DNA of 41,084 nucleotides, taken from positions 1 to 41,084 of the forward strand of contig JAFRQC010000038.1 in the NCBI GenBank assembly GCA_017428805.1, read 5' to 3'. The position numbers and the translations under genes are program-made. Source of the DNA: Prevotella sp. (GTDB lineage: Bacteria > Bacteroidota > Bacteroidia > Bacteroidales > Bacteroidaceae). The notes under the pieces are model-generated. The model was not told the DNA's origin. It did no database searches and saw only the letters and a program-made list of their open reading frames with translations. Numbering within the stretch: the stretch's first letter is position 1; each line of letters begins with the position of its first letter. This document shows, piece after piece, positions 33,369-41,039 of the stretch.

Positions 33369-34826
33369 TTACTTCTCAGGAATGTCCTCCAAGGTCTTCT
33401 TCAGCAGGGTCCAGAAGGGCTCGACGGTGGCGATGAGGGCGCGCTCTGTGGTGGTGTGGGGCGACTTCATCGTGGGGCCGAAGCTGACAACATCGAGCCA
33501 GGGATACTTGCCGAGAATGACTGAACACTCCAGACCTGCGTGGTCTACCTGGATGATGCCGTCCTCGCCGAAGAGGTCCTTGTACTCCTTCAGCAGCAGA
33601 TGCAGGATGGGCGATTCGGGATTGGGGTCCCAACCTCCGTAAGAACCTGCGGTCTCCACCTTCATACCTGCCATCGAGAAGCAACTCTCGAGGGTCTTCA
33701 CGATGTAGTCCTTCATATCCTCGCGGCTGGAGCGGGCTAAAATTTTCAGCATGGCCTTGCCGCCGCCGATCTCGATGATGGCGAGGTTTGAGGAGGTCTC
33801 TACGACGCTGGGATAGCTGGGAATCATACGGACCACGCCGTCGTGACAGGCGTAGATGGCATTGATCAGGTTGTCCTGAATTTCTACGGGCACTTCCGTC
33901 TTGGGCGTCTCAACGTCCTCGCAGATTACTTCGATGCCGCTCTCGATGCCTTTGTACTCGTCAGTGAAGTCCTCGAGCCAGTCCTGGGCGAGCTCTTTCA
34001 GCAGGGTGACGTTCTCTTTGGGCACCGTCAGCACGGCCTCGGCTTTGAAGGGAATGGCGTTGCGCATGTTGCCGCCCTGCCACGAAGCCAGACGGGCCTC
34101 GCACTCCTCGATGGCCTCACGGACGAGACGGACGAGCAGTTTGTTGGCATTGGCGCGACCTTCGTGGATCTCCAGGCCGGAGTGTCCGCCACGCAGACCT
34201 TTGACGGTGACTTTCACAGCAGCATCTTCAGCATCCGTTTCCACCTCTTTGTAGTCGAGCGTGGCTGTGATGTTGATGCCGCCAGCACTGCCAATCACGA
34301 ATTTTCCCCAGTGCTCAGAGTCGAGGTTCATCAGGATGTCGCCCTGCAATTCGTCTTTAGGCAGGTCGTTGGCGCCATACATGCCCGTCTCTTCGTCAGC
34401 CGTAATCAGGGCATTGATGGGTCCGTGCTTCAAGGTCTTGTCCTCCATAATGGCCATGATGGCAGCCACACCCAGGCCGTTGTCGGCTCCGAGGGTCGTG
34501 CCCTTGGCCTTCACCCACTCGCCATCGATCCATGGCTGGATGGGATCGGTCTCGAAATTGTGGGTGCTCTCAGGTGTCTTCTGCGGCACCATATCCATGT
34601 GGGCCTGCAGGATGACGCCCTTGCGGTTCTCCATTCCAGGCGAAGCGGGCTTGCGCATCACGATGTTGTTGGCTGGATCCTTGAATACTTCCACGCCTGC
34701 CTCCTTACCGAAGTCGAGCAGGAACTGCTGGATTTTCTCGAGATGGCCACTCGGACGTGGCACTTGTGTCAGTGCATAGAAGTTCTTCCAGATGCACGCT
34801 GGGTTCAGATTCTTAATTTCACTCAT
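33369..34826 (-). CDS. pepD: Aminoacyl-histidine dipeptidase (PepD-like), second copy
   Basis: A 485-residue cytosolic M20-family dipeptidase. Metal-binding and catalytic residues are visible: His76 and Asp78 in HMDMV, Asp115 in GADNGLG, and Glu145-Glu146 after TAD. It resembles the gene at 2804-4249 throughout but is far from identical, so the two are old paralogues that may differ in peptide preference. Its ATG overlaps the end of the upstream flippase-like gene by eight bases (TATGAGTGA), showing an operon with coupled translation. A palindromic hairpin follows the stop. Confidence 0.94.
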   Translation of the reverse strand: MSEIKNLNPACIWKNFYALTQVPRPSGHLEKIQQFLLDFGKEAGVEVFKDPANNIVMRKPASPGMENRKGVILQAHMDMVPQKTPESTHNFETDPIQPWIDGEWVKAKGTTLGADNGLGVAAIMAIMEDKTLKHGPINALITADEETGMYGANDLPKDELQGDILMNLDSEHWGKFVIGSAGGINITATLDYKEVETDAEDAAVKVTVKGLRGGHSGLEIHEGRANANKLLVRLVREAIEECEARLASWQGGNMRNAIPFKAEAVLTVPKENVTLLKELAQDWLEDFTDEYKGIESGIEVICEDVETPKTEVPVEIQDNLINAIYACHDGVVRMIPSYPSVVETSSNLAIIEIGGGKAMLKILARSSREDMKDYIVKTLESCFSMAGMKVETAGSYGGWDPNPESPILHLLLKEYKDLFGEDGIIQVDHAGLECSVILGKYPWLDVVSFGPTMKSPHTTTERALIATVEPFWTLLKKTLEDIPEK

Positions 34827-35829
34827 AGTTATTTGTTTTATTGTTTAAACGTTTCGTAAACGAAAGGGCGGCCCAGGCATAGATGCCGAGGGCGACGACG
34901 AGCATCGTCTGGACGGTGTGGACGATGAGCACGAAGTAGAGGGCATACTCATCGACGACGCCGTAAAGGATAAGCATCGTCTTGACGGCGAAGTGCCAAG
35001 GGCCTGCACCATTGGGAGTAGGCACGATGACAGCGATGGAGCCAACGACGAAAGTGACCAGCGCACAGGCCAGCCCTAAGTGGGATGTGGCCTCGAAGCA
35101 GAAGAAGGTCAGGTAGTAATGCAGGAAATAACTGACCCAGATGCCGATGGTGAAAAAGATGAACAACGGCAGGTTCTTCACGTCCTTCAGAGAGATGACA
35201 CCTTGCCAGATGCCGCTGGCCGTCGCTTTCACCTTACTATATATATTAAGGCTCTGGAACAGGATGTGCAACAGAATCAGGATAGCAATGGCACAAACGG
35301 CCGTCACCAGATAGCCCGTCAGTGAGAATCGTTCAAAGATGGTGTCGAGGCTGGTGCCTGTCTGGGTGAAGAACGTGCCAAAAACGCTCAGCTGGAACAG
35401 CAGCGTCAGTCCTGCCACCGTACCCATCAGCAGGGTGTCGATGGCTCTTTCCGTCACCACCGTGCCAAGGGCCTTCGAGAAAGAACAGCCGTCGAAACGC
35501 TTCAGCACCCCACAACGGGTGAACTCTCCAAGGCGAGGAATGATGAGGCTCACAGCATACGACAGGAAGATGGCGTAGATGCTCGTCGAAGTTCGCGGAT
35601 GCTCATCGATGGGTTCCAGCGTCTGCTTCCATCGCCATCCTCGGAACAGCTGTGCCAGGATGCCGAAGGGAAACGAGAGCAGCATCCACGTCCAGTCCAT
35701 TTCCTCCAACAAAACATGCCTCAACCGCATGAAATCCTCACCACGATACATCCAATAAAGAATGGCCCCACCTAACAGGATAGGGGCGATGATTTTGGCG
35801 ATGTTAGTGAGGATCGTTTTCATTTCCAT
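34819..35829 (-). CDS. Lysylphosphatidylglycerol synthase-type flippase-like membrane protein
   Basis: A 336-residue integral membrane protein of the UPF0104/flippase-like family (the membrane domain found in MprF). About eight hydrophobic helices are visible; conserved family residues include RGWRWKQTL near residue 64, and the PRLGEFTRCGVL motif near 98, followed by GTVVTERAIDTL. It has no synthase domain, so lipid or glycolipid transport is the usual guess. The ATG at 35829 is five bases after the promoter's last base, which suggests a leaderless mRNA; the ATG at 35823 is the alternative. It overlaps pepD downstream by eight bases. Confidence 0.9.
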   Translation of the reverse strand: MEMKTILTNIAKIIAPILLGGAILYWMYRGEDFMRLRHVLLEEMDWTWMLLSFPFGILAQLFRGWRWKQTLEPIDEHPRTSTSIYAIFLSYAVSLIIPRLGEFTRCGVLKRFDGCSFSKALGTVVTERAIDTLLMGTVAGLTLLFQLSVFGTFFTQTGTSLDTIFERFSLTGYLVTAVCAIAILILLHILFQSLNIYSKVKATASGIWQGVISLKDVKNLPLFIFFTIGIWVSYFLHYYLTFFCFEATSHLGLACALVTFVVGSIAVIVPTPNGAGPWHFAVKTMLILYGVVDEYALYFVLIVHTVQTMLVVALGIYAWAALSFTKRLNNKTNNYE

Positions 35830-35834
35830 GGGGA

Positions 35835-35842
35835 CAAAGGTA
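35835..35842 (-). promoter_or_regulatory. -7 promoter element abutting the flippase-like gene
   Basis: Minus strand TACCTTTG ends five bases (TCCCC) before the ATG at 35829, leaving essentially no leader. Confidence 0.75.
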
Positions 35843-35926
35843 CGAATAAAAATTGATACGTATCAATGAATTGTCCATTTTTCGCCCTTTTTCTGCCAAA
35901 ATCTTGTCTGTGTGCGCAAACAGCCG

Positions 35927-35934
35927 TACCTTTG
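35927..35934 (+). promoter_or_regulatory. -7 promoter element for the 30-residue peptide gene
   Basis: TACCTTTG followed by CACTG, 55 bases upstream of the ATG at 35990. Confidence 0.75.
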
Positions 35935-35989
35935 CACTGTCTTAATACAAACAGGATAACGTTTTAAAGTTTAGAGAAAGGAATTTGTT

Positions 35990-36082
35990 ATGGTTTTAGG
36001 TTTTATGGTAACCCTCGCCGTTGCAGTCTTTGTGGCTGAGGCCGTCAAGATGAACAACGACATGAATTTAGGACTGAAATAA
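35990..36082 (+). CDS. 30-residue single-helix membrane peptide
   Basis: A 30-codon gene too short for usual gene calling. The peptide starts MVLGFMVTLAVAVFVAEA and continues VKMNNDMNLGLK: one hydrophobic helix of about 18 residues, then a polar, slightly basic tail. It has a full transcription unit of its own: a consensus promoter at 35927-35934, a purine-rich AGAAAGGAA seven bases before the ATG that could act as ribosome-binding site, and a strong hairpin terminator at 36114-36149. I recognise no family. Such peptides often regulate or stabilise a larger membrane complex. The unit lies between the flippase-like gene and rsmA but belongs to neither. Confidence 0.7.
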   Translation: MVLGFMVTLAVAVFVAEAVKMNNDMNLGLK

Positions 36083-36113
36083 CGAAAGTACTTAGAAAAG
36101 GAAGCATAGACGA

Positions 36114-36149
36114 AGGCGGGCTGGATGTGAATCCAGTCTGTCTTTTTTT
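36114..36149 (+). terminator. Rho-independent terminator of the 30-residue peptide gene
   Basis: A 12-bp stem with some G-U pairs, GGCGGGCTGGAT with ATCCAGTCTGTC, closes a GTGA tetraloop and is followed by seven T residues. It ends a transcript of about 205 bases starting near 35940. Confidence 0.88.
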
Positions 36150-36256
36150 GCTTTTTCTTTCCGTGTCTCACAAAAAAACATTATCTTTGAGCCTCGCTCG
36201 AAGATACTCACGTTCGGATTTTCTCAAATATATTTGGAAAATCTCTCACTTATTCG

Positions 36257-36264
36257 TATCTTTG
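36257..36264 (+). promoter_or_regulatory. -7 promoter element abutting rsmA
   Basis: TATCTTTG followed by CACCC and then the ATG at 36270, the same five-base spacing and sequence as at the TonB receptor at 8679. Confidence 0.75.
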
Positions 36265-36269
36265 CACCC

Positions 36270-37058
36270 ATGAAACAAGTACGACCTAAGAAAAATCTCG
36301 GCCAGCACTTCTTGACTGACCTGAATATCGCCAAGCGTATCGCTGACACGGTGGATGAACCTTATGCCGATTTGCCAGTACTCGAAGTAGGTCCTGGTAT
36401 GGGAGTGATGACGCAGTATCTGGTGGAGAAACCACGTCCGCTGAAGGTGGTGGAGATCGACCGCGAGTCGGTGGCATACCTTCAGGAGCATTTCCCACGC
36501 CTATATAATAATATAATAGGTGGAGACTTCCTGAGGATGGACCTCCACGATGTCTTCGACGGACAGCCTTTCGTGCTGACAGGCAACTATCCCTACGACA
36601 TTTCCTCGCAGATCTTCTTCAAGATGCTCGACAACAAAGACCTCATTCCCTGTTGTACGGGTATGATTCAGCACGAGGTGGCCCTGCGGATGGCCTCGCA
36701 GCCTGGCAACAAACAGTATGGCATTCTCTCCGTACTGATTCAGGCCTGGTATCGTGTGGAGTATCTTTTCACCGTCGAACCAGGTGTCTTCAATCCGCCG
36801 CCCAAGGTGCAGAGTGCCGTCATCCGTATGACGCGTAACGAGGTAACCGACTTGGGCTGCGACGAACAACTGTTTCGCCGCATCGTCAAGACGGTCTTCG
36901 GCCAGCGTCGGAAGATGCTGCGCGTCTCTCTTAAGCAGATGTTGCCGGCAGAGTCGTCTTTCTTTGAAAAACAGGCCTCACTTCTCACCCGCCGACCAGA
37001 ACAACTCTCCATTTCTGAGTTCATCGATTTGACGAACAAGGTGGCGGAAGCTCTTTAA
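36270..37058 (+). CDS. rsmA: 16S rRNA dimethyladenosine transferase RsmA/KsgA
   Basis: A 262-residue methyltransferase that dimethylates two adjacent adenines near the 3' end of 16S rRNA, a late check in small-subunit assembly; it uses S-adenosylmethionine. Family features: KNLGQHFL at about residues 7-14, the SAM site EVGPGMG near 43, and the catalytic motif TGNYPYDIS near 110. The start at 36270 gives the family N-terminus MKQVRPKKNLGQHF; the longer frame from 36234 would precede the promoter. The gene is monocistronic and its mRNA is probably leaderless. Confidence 0.97.
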   Translation: MKQVRPKKNLGQHFLTDLNIAKRIADTVDEPYADLPVLEVGPGMGVMTQYLVEKPRPLKVVEIDRESVAYLQEHFPRLYNNIIGGDFLRMDLHDVFDGQPFVLTGNYPYDISSQIFFKMLDNKDLIPCCTGMIQHEVALRMASQPGNKQYGILSVLIQAWYRVEYLFTVEPGVFNPPPKVQSAVIRMTRNEVTDLGCDEQLFRRIVKTVFGQRRKMLRVSLKQMLPAESSFFEKQASLLTRRPEQLSISEFIDLTNKVAEAL

Positions 37059-37187
37059 GTGTAAAAATACAGTGTATTCGCACACAATTGGCGTGTGTTC
37101 GCACACAATGAGTTGATTTATATCAAAAGAAAGCTCGTTTTTGAATAAAAATGGGATAAAAATATTGTGGGGTTCAGAAAATCGTCG

Positions 37188-37195
37188 TACCTTTG
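37188..37195 (+). promoter_or_regulatory. Promoter of the orphan RNA unit
   Basis: TACCTTTG at -7, with TTG at 37165-37167 as the -33 element 20 bases upstream: both parts of a Bacteroidota promoter at the right spacing. No start codon for any recognisable protein follows. Confidence 0.8.
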
Positions 37196-37366
37196 CAGTG
37201 TCAAAAGAAAAAAGGTTTAAGTTTAGTTATAGTTAGTTAGAGTTAATTGTTAGTTAGATTTAGGTTTTAGGTTTATAATTTTTGATTGGCAATAGGTATT
37301 TCTAAGGCGTTAGAAAAAAGAATTGCAAGTAAGGATAACAAGACGCAGTGGTGACACTCCGTTTTT
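37196..37366 (+). ncRNA. Candidate small non-coding RNA
   Basis: Start inferred a few bases after the promoter; end at the T-run of a hairpin. The first 80 bases are low-complexity, made of TTAG/TTTAGG motifs. Next is a nested hairpin: GCAAT (37289-37293) pairs with ATTGC (37322-37326) outside TTTCTAA/TTAGAAA (37299-37305 and 37310-37316) closed by GGCG. The last hairpin is the terminator at 37343-37362. There is no open frame of note and no gene follows on this strand, so it is not a leader. I cannot place it in a known RNA family. 6S RNA is conceivable, but its paired ends are not visible. Confidence 0.55.
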
Positions 37367-37368
37367 TT
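37343..37368 (+). terminator. Terminator of the candidate small RNA
   Basis: ACGcAGTG (37343-37350) pairs with CACTcCGT (37355-37362), closing a GTGA (GNRA) tetraloop with one C-C mismatch, then seven T residues. A classic intrinsic terminator. Confidence 0.85.
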
Positions 37369-37407
37369 CAAAGAAAAAGGTTTTTAGTTATTCATAGATT
37401 GTTGGTA

Positions 37408-37448
37408 GTCGTTCAGGAGTCGTTGATGACCCTTGGGCGGCTTTTTTT
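37408..37448 (+). terminator. Second terminator in tandem
   Basis: GTCGTTCAGGAGTC (37408-37421) pairs with GACCCTTGGGCGGC (37428-37441) using several G-U pairs and one A-C mismatch around a six-base loop; seven T residues follow. It lies 40 bases after the first, so it is a backup or belongs to a second short RNA. Confidence 0.8.
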
Positions 37449-37451
37449 ATT

Positions 37452-37533
37452 CCCCTCCTGAGTTAGGAGGGGTTAGGGGTGGTCTGATCAGCCCTTGTTC
37501 AGACCCCCTCTGGCTCCCCCTAACTTAGGGGGA
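37452..37533. repeat. About 82-bp palindromic element with nested hairpins
   Basis: The left half (CCCCTCCTGAGTTAGGAGGG, then TTAGGGGTGGTCTGA) is the inverted near copy of the right half (TCAGACCCCCTCTGG, then CTCCCCCTAACTTAGGGGGA). Each half also folds on itself. This layout resembles REP/MITE-type dispersed repeats; I recall similar G/C-rich palindromes in Bacteroidota intergenic regions. It sits between the RNA unit and the cyclophilin gene. Confidence 0.75.
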
Positions 37534-37540
37534 GAAATAG

Positions 37541-38299
37541 TTACTTTCGAGGCTGTCTTTTTCGATTGACGGCTTTCTTCGCGGGGGCTTTCTTCTGAGG
37601 CTCAGCTTGTGGTAAGTCCTTGGTAACCACAGCTTTTAATATACGGATGTCTTCTATAGGACGGTCGTTCTTGTCTGTCTGTACCTGCTGGATCTTATCC
37701 ACGACATCCATTCCTTCGACGACTTCGCCAAAGACCGTATATTGTCCGTCGAGATGGGGCGTGCCGCCGATGGTCTTATACACCTCTATCATCTCTGGCG
37801 TCAGTTTTACGCTGCCTTGGGTGGCTGAGTCAAGTTTCTCCTGGATCTTCGCGAGTTGCTGGTCTTTGAGAATTTTACCCCAGACGATATAGAACTGACA
37901 GGCCGACGAGCGCCTTTCCGGATTAACTTTGTCGCTCTCCCTGGCCATCGCCACGACACCACGACGATGGAAAATCTGTGGCAGCCGGAACTCCGCCTCA
38001 GTAGTATAGTCGAAGTCGCCTGTACCCAATAGCTGCCCGGGCTTGGCATGCTTGCTGTTGGTATCGCCACTTTGGATCATAAAGTCCTTGATGACACGGT
38101 GGATGAGCAACGAATCATAGATGCCCATCTTCGTGATTTTCAAGAAATTGTCACGAGTCTGTGGCGTCTCGTCATAAAGGGCGATGCGGATATTGCCCGC
38201 CGTGGTTTCAAACAACACTTCCGTGCTCGTGGTCTGAGCGGAGACGGGAAGGGTGATGAGGGTGAGTAGGGAAATTAGGGAAGTTAGGGGTTTGTGCAT
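37541..38299 (-). CDS. Cyclophilin-type peptidyl-prolyl cis-trans isomerase, exported
   Basis: A 252-residue periplasmic or envelope protein. A signal peptide (MHKPLTSLISLLTLITLPVSAQ) precedes a cyclophilin domain with family features FETTAGNIRIALYDETPQT, IHRVIKDFMIQSGD and a core with ACQFYIVWG and FGEVVEGMDVVDKI. The tail after about residue 225 is Lys/Pro/Ala rich and basic. The conserved FIV region carries the usual residues for proline isomerisation. The start at 38299 gives the cleanest signal peptide; ATG 38311 and a TTG at 38320 are alternatives. It follows the MATE gene closely (24 bases from stop to this ATG), so the two are probably one transcript. Confidence 0.92.
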   Translation of the reverse strand: MHKPLTSLISLLTLITLPVSAQTTSTEVLFETTAGNIRIALYDETPQTRDNFLKITKMGIYDSLLIHRVIKDFMIQSGDTNSKHAKPGQLLGTGDFDYTTEAEFRLPQIFHRRGVVAMARESDKVNPERRSSACQFYIVWGKILKDQQLAKIQEKLDSATQGSVKLTPEMIEVYKTIGGTPHLDGQYTVFGEVVEGMDVVDKIQQVQTDKNDRPIEDIRILKAVVTKDLPQAEPQKKAPAKKAVNRKRQPRK

Positions 38300-38323
38300 A
38301 GTGGTAATCATAATTATCAATTC

Positions 38324-39715
38324 TCAATTCTCAATTTTAAGCTTAAGTTTCTCGGCCCAGTTGCCTTTGAACAGGCGGGTGAGGAAGATGCTGCCACGGA
38401 AGAGCAGCTCGATGGCCATCGCCGTCCAGACACCCTTCAGTCCAAACTTCGGAGCAAGGGTGGCAGCCAGTGTCAGACGTACAGCCCACATCGATCCGAG
38501 GCTCATAATGGCTGGGATGATCGTGTCGCCAGCGCCGATGAACACACCGTTACAGACGATGGCGGCCGCAAACATCGGTTCTGCCCACGCCTCGATACGG
38601 AGTACCTGTGTACCCAGGGCAATCACCTCCTCGACGGGCGACATCAGCGCCATCAGTTCTGGGGCGAAGATCCACATCAGCACGCCCATCAGCGTCATCA
38701 CACCGATGCCCAGTGCCACAGACATACGGGCGAACGACCGTGTGAGCAGTCTCTGTCCAGCCCCGATGCCCTGTCCGACGAGTGTCGTAGCAGCCTCGGC
38801 AATGCCATAGCCCGGCATGTAGCACAAACTCTCAACCGTGATGGCCAACGAATGGGCTGCCATGGCAATCGTACCCAATGGTGCCACAATCATCGTACTC
38901 ACGATATACGCGCCACCCATCAGCAGATGTTGAAGTCCCATCGGCGCGCCGATCTTCACAGCCGTGCGGATAGTGTCCTCCTTGGGCTTGAACGATCCTG
39001 GCCGTCCCACCAGCGAGAGCATCTTCGACTTGACAATCAGAAAATACATCATCGCGCAGGCCGTCACCAGCATCGCCACTCCCGTACCCACGGCAGCGCC
39101 CATCACGCCCATCCCTAATATATATATAAAGATGTAGTTGAACACCACGTCCATCACGCACATACCGATGTTCAGCATCGATGGAATCTTCATATTGCCC
39201 GAACATTTCAGCATCGAGCCCGCCAGACCTTCCATCTGGAAGAAGATGCCGCTAAGGCCGAAGATGGCGAAATAGAGCGAGGCGTCACGGGCAATCTCCT
39301 CATTACCGCCCAGCCAATAGGGTAGGTAGGGCGAGATGCAGAGTGCCGTGATGGAGATGACGAGTGCCCAGATGATACAGCAGACAATCGACTGCCTGAG
39401 CACCCTTCGCGCCGCCTCCATGTCGTTCGCTCCTATGAAATGCGCCACCTGCACGGAGAATCCCATGTTCGCCGCCGAACCCAGTCCGCCCATCAGCCAG
39501 CCCGTTGTCTCCACCAGTCCGATGGCCGCTGAGGCCTTCGCGCCCAGGTGTCCCACCATCGAAGCATCGATGAAGAACATCACCGTCGCCGAGATCTGTG
39601 CCAGGATGGATGGAATACTCAGGCTGACGATGAGCCACAGTTTCTCACGCTGTGTCATCGCACGCCCTTCCCGGATGTAGGAAAGCAACAATTCGCTGTT
39701 CTTCAGTTTCTGCAT
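38324..39715 (-). CDS. MATE-family efflux transporter
   Basis: A 463-residue inner-membrane multidrug exporter. Twelve hydrophobic helices are visible in two homologous halves, each with MATE-type segments: IPSILAQISATVMFFIDASMVGHLGA, then LVETTGWLMGG, in the first, and GAPMGLQHLLMGGAYIVSTMIVAPLG in the second. It exports cationic drugs or metabolites with Na+ or H+ exchange in the family; the substrate here is unknown. It has a promoter at 39732-39739 and is followed by the cyclophilin gene. It is divergent from the carboxypeptidase gene. Confidence 0.94.
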   Translation of the reverse strand: MQKLKNSELLLSYIREGRAMTQREKLWLIVSLSIPSILAQISATVMFFIDASMVGHLGAKASAAIGLVETTGWLMGGLGSAANMGFSVQVAHFIGANDMEAARRVLRQSIVCCIIWALVISITALCISPYLPYWLGGNEEIARDASLYFAIFGLSGIFFQMEGLAGSMLKCSGNMKIPSMLNIGMCVMDVVFNYIFIYILGMGVMGAAVGTGVAMLVTACAMMYFLIVKSKMLSLVGRPGSFKPKEDTIRTAVKIGAPMGLQHLLMGGAYIVSTMIVAPLGTIAMAAHSLAITVESLCYMPGYGIAEAATTLVGQGIGAGQRLLTRSFARMSVALGIGVMTLMGVLMWIFAPELMALMSPVEEVIALGTQVLRIEAWAEPMFAAAIVCNGVFIGAGDTIIPAIMSLGSMWAVRLTLAATLAPKFGLKGVWTAMAIELLFRGSIFLTRLFKGNWAEKLKLKIEN

Positions 39716-39731
39716 TTCTTAAACAATGTTG

Positions 39732-39739
39732 CAAAAGTA
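39732..39739 (-). promoter_or_regulatory. -7 promoter element for the MATE gene
   Basis: Minus strand TACTTTTG followed by CAACA, 16 bases upstream of the ATG at 39715, matches TAnnTTTG. Confidence 0.65.
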
Positions 39740-39771
39740 CGAAATATCAACGATATTTGCAACTTTTTCAG

Positions 39772-39779
39772 TAACTTTG
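39772..39779 (+). promoter_or_regulatory. -7 promoter element for the D-Ala-D-Ala carboxypeptidase gene
   Basis: TAACTTTG followed by TCGCG, 19 bases upstream of the ATG at 39799. Confidence 0.65.
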
Positions 39780-39798
39780 TCGCGAAAAAACGAATAAC

Positions 39799-40755
39799 AT
39801 GACACGAACACCACTTTTCCGATGGACTTGTCTGCTGACGCTTCTCGCCACCGTTGCCTCCTGCAACTGGGGTGATCAGGCAGGCAGTCGCGTCGCTCTC
39901 ACCCCTGAACAGATACGCCTCGAGCATATCAACACCATCGACAGCACCACTCTCAGAACCATCCTCAATACTGATTCTGTCGATGGATCCGATACGCTGG
40001 CATCCCTCTCTGCCGACGCCTGGATGCTCATCGACGACGCCACAGGCATGATCCTCAGCCAGAAATACGCCGACGAACCCCGTTTCATGGCCTCGCTCAC
40101 GAAGATGATGACCTGTCTGCTCGCTCTCGAGAACGGTAATCTGACTGACACCGTCCGCATCACAGAGGACGTCTTTATCTGCCGTGACTCCAGAGTGCGC
40201 CTGGGCGAGGGCTATCTGCTGGGCGACCTCGTTTACGAGATGATGCTCCAGAGCGACAACGATGCCGCCTATGCCCTGGCGAAGCACGTCGGAGGCGATA
40301 CCATCCGCTTCTGTGAGATGATGAACGAGAAGGCTGCCTATCTCGGCATGGAGAACACCCACTTCGCCAATCCCAACGGCATGCCAGCCCCCGACAACTA
40401 CAGTTCGGCCAGCGACCTTATCCGTCTGGCCCGCTATGCCATGCGCGACAGTCTGTTTGCCGCTATCGTGGGCACGAAAGAAAAGAAAGTTCCCATGATT
40501 GACGGTCGTCACATGGATTGCTATAACACCAATGTGCTGCTCTCCTCTTACGACGGCTGCATCGGCATCAAGACGGGCTACACGCGTCAGGCTGGCTACT
40601 GTCTTGCCTCAGCTGCCACCCGCGAAGGCCGCACGCTCTACTGCGTCCTCCTCCACAGCCGTTCCCTGCGCACCCGCTTCGCTGAATCCGCCATCCTCCT
40701 CGACTACGGCTTCCGCGTCATGAAAGCCACAGATGACACAGATTCTCACAGATAA
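39799..40755 (+). CDS. D-alanyl-D-alanine carboxypeptidase (S11), lipoprotein
   Basis: A 318-residue penicillin-binding-protein-type enzyme that trims the terminal D-Ala of peptidoglycan stem peptides. The three active-site motifs are visible: SLTK at residues 99-102, SDN at 152-154 and KTG at 258-260. The N-terminus (LLATVASC) is a lipobox with Cys22, so it is a lipoprotein rather than the usual C-terminally anchored DacA form. The final codons (DDTDSHR) are encoded within the CACAGAT repeats, so the end may have been reshaped by the repeat. It is monocistronic and divergent from the MATE gene. Confidence 0.94.
   Translation: MTRTPLFRWTCLLTLLATVASCNWGDQAGSRVALTPEQIRLEHINTIDSTTLRTILNTDSVDGSDTLASLSADAWMLIDDATGMILSQKYADEPRFMASLTKMMTCLLALENGNLTDTVRITEDVFICRDSRVRLGEGYLLGDLVYEMMLQSDNDAAYALAKHVGGDTIRFCEMMNEKAAYLGMENTHFANPNGMPAPDNYSSASDLIRLARYAMRDSLFAAIVGTKEKKVPMIDGRHMDCYNTNVLLSSYDGCIGIKTGYTRQAGYCLASAATREGRTLYCVLLHSRSLRTRFAESAILLDYGFRVMKATDDTDSHR
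40728..40753 (+). repeat. CACAGAT direct repeats at the end of the carboxypeptidase gene
   Basis: CACAGAT occurs at 40728, 40737 and 40747, spaced 9 and 10 bp, and the stop codon (40753-40755) overlaps the last copy. Similar CACAGA motifs occur in the following inverted repeat and, as TCTGTG, in the asd/antiporter divergent region (13061-13076). Confidence 0.65.
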
Positions 40756-40810
40756 TGAGATTTCCACAGTTTTTTTTAATTGTCCCGCAGAAATAAAGGA
40801 AATAAAAGAA

Positions 40811-40938
40811 AGTGCCTTCGGCACGGATAATTATGTCACACAGAAGTTCACGGAAATCACAGAAATTTATCGCTTCGCTTCTGTGCGCAGCCTTGTGCCG
40901 AAGGCACTTTCCGTGATTTCTGTGAATTTCTGTGTGAC
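40811..40938. repeat. Inverted repeats between the carboxypeptidase gene and the IS end
   Basis: No gene is evident in 40756-40948. Arms B (40835-40860) and B' (40913-40938) are inverted with 24 of 26 matches and carry CACAGA motifs. Motifs A (40811-40824, GTGCC-TTC-GGCAC) and A' (40895-40908, GTGCC-GAA-GGCAC) are reverse complements and self-complementary; A contains a stable cUUCGg tetraloop. This is likely a dispersed repeat; it may also serve as a terminator of the carboxypeptidase gene. Confidence 0.72.
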
Positions 40939-41013
40939 CATTAAATTTCGGCTCACTTGCAAAACCCTGTGTTGAAAAATTAGTCTAATTGTTTATTTCT
41001 CGTCATTTGTTAG

Positions 41014-41021
41014 TACCTTTG
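41014..41021 (+). promoter_or_regulatory. -7 promoter element of the right IS gene
   Basis: TACCTTTG followed by CACAC, identical to the left copy, 18 bases before the ATG at 41040. Confidence 0.65.
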
Positions 41022-41039
41022 CACACAAAGAGTACTGGT

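Noticed and set aside
33369..34826. Recent duplication of pepD (2804-4249 and 33369-34826)
   Set aside because: The proteins share motifs but differ throughout, and their operon partners differ; old paralogues are more likely.
40733..40975. Plus-strand 80-codon frame after the carboxypeptidase gene
   Set aside because: It lies almost entirely in inverted repeats and ends in the IS copy, and it has no promoter.
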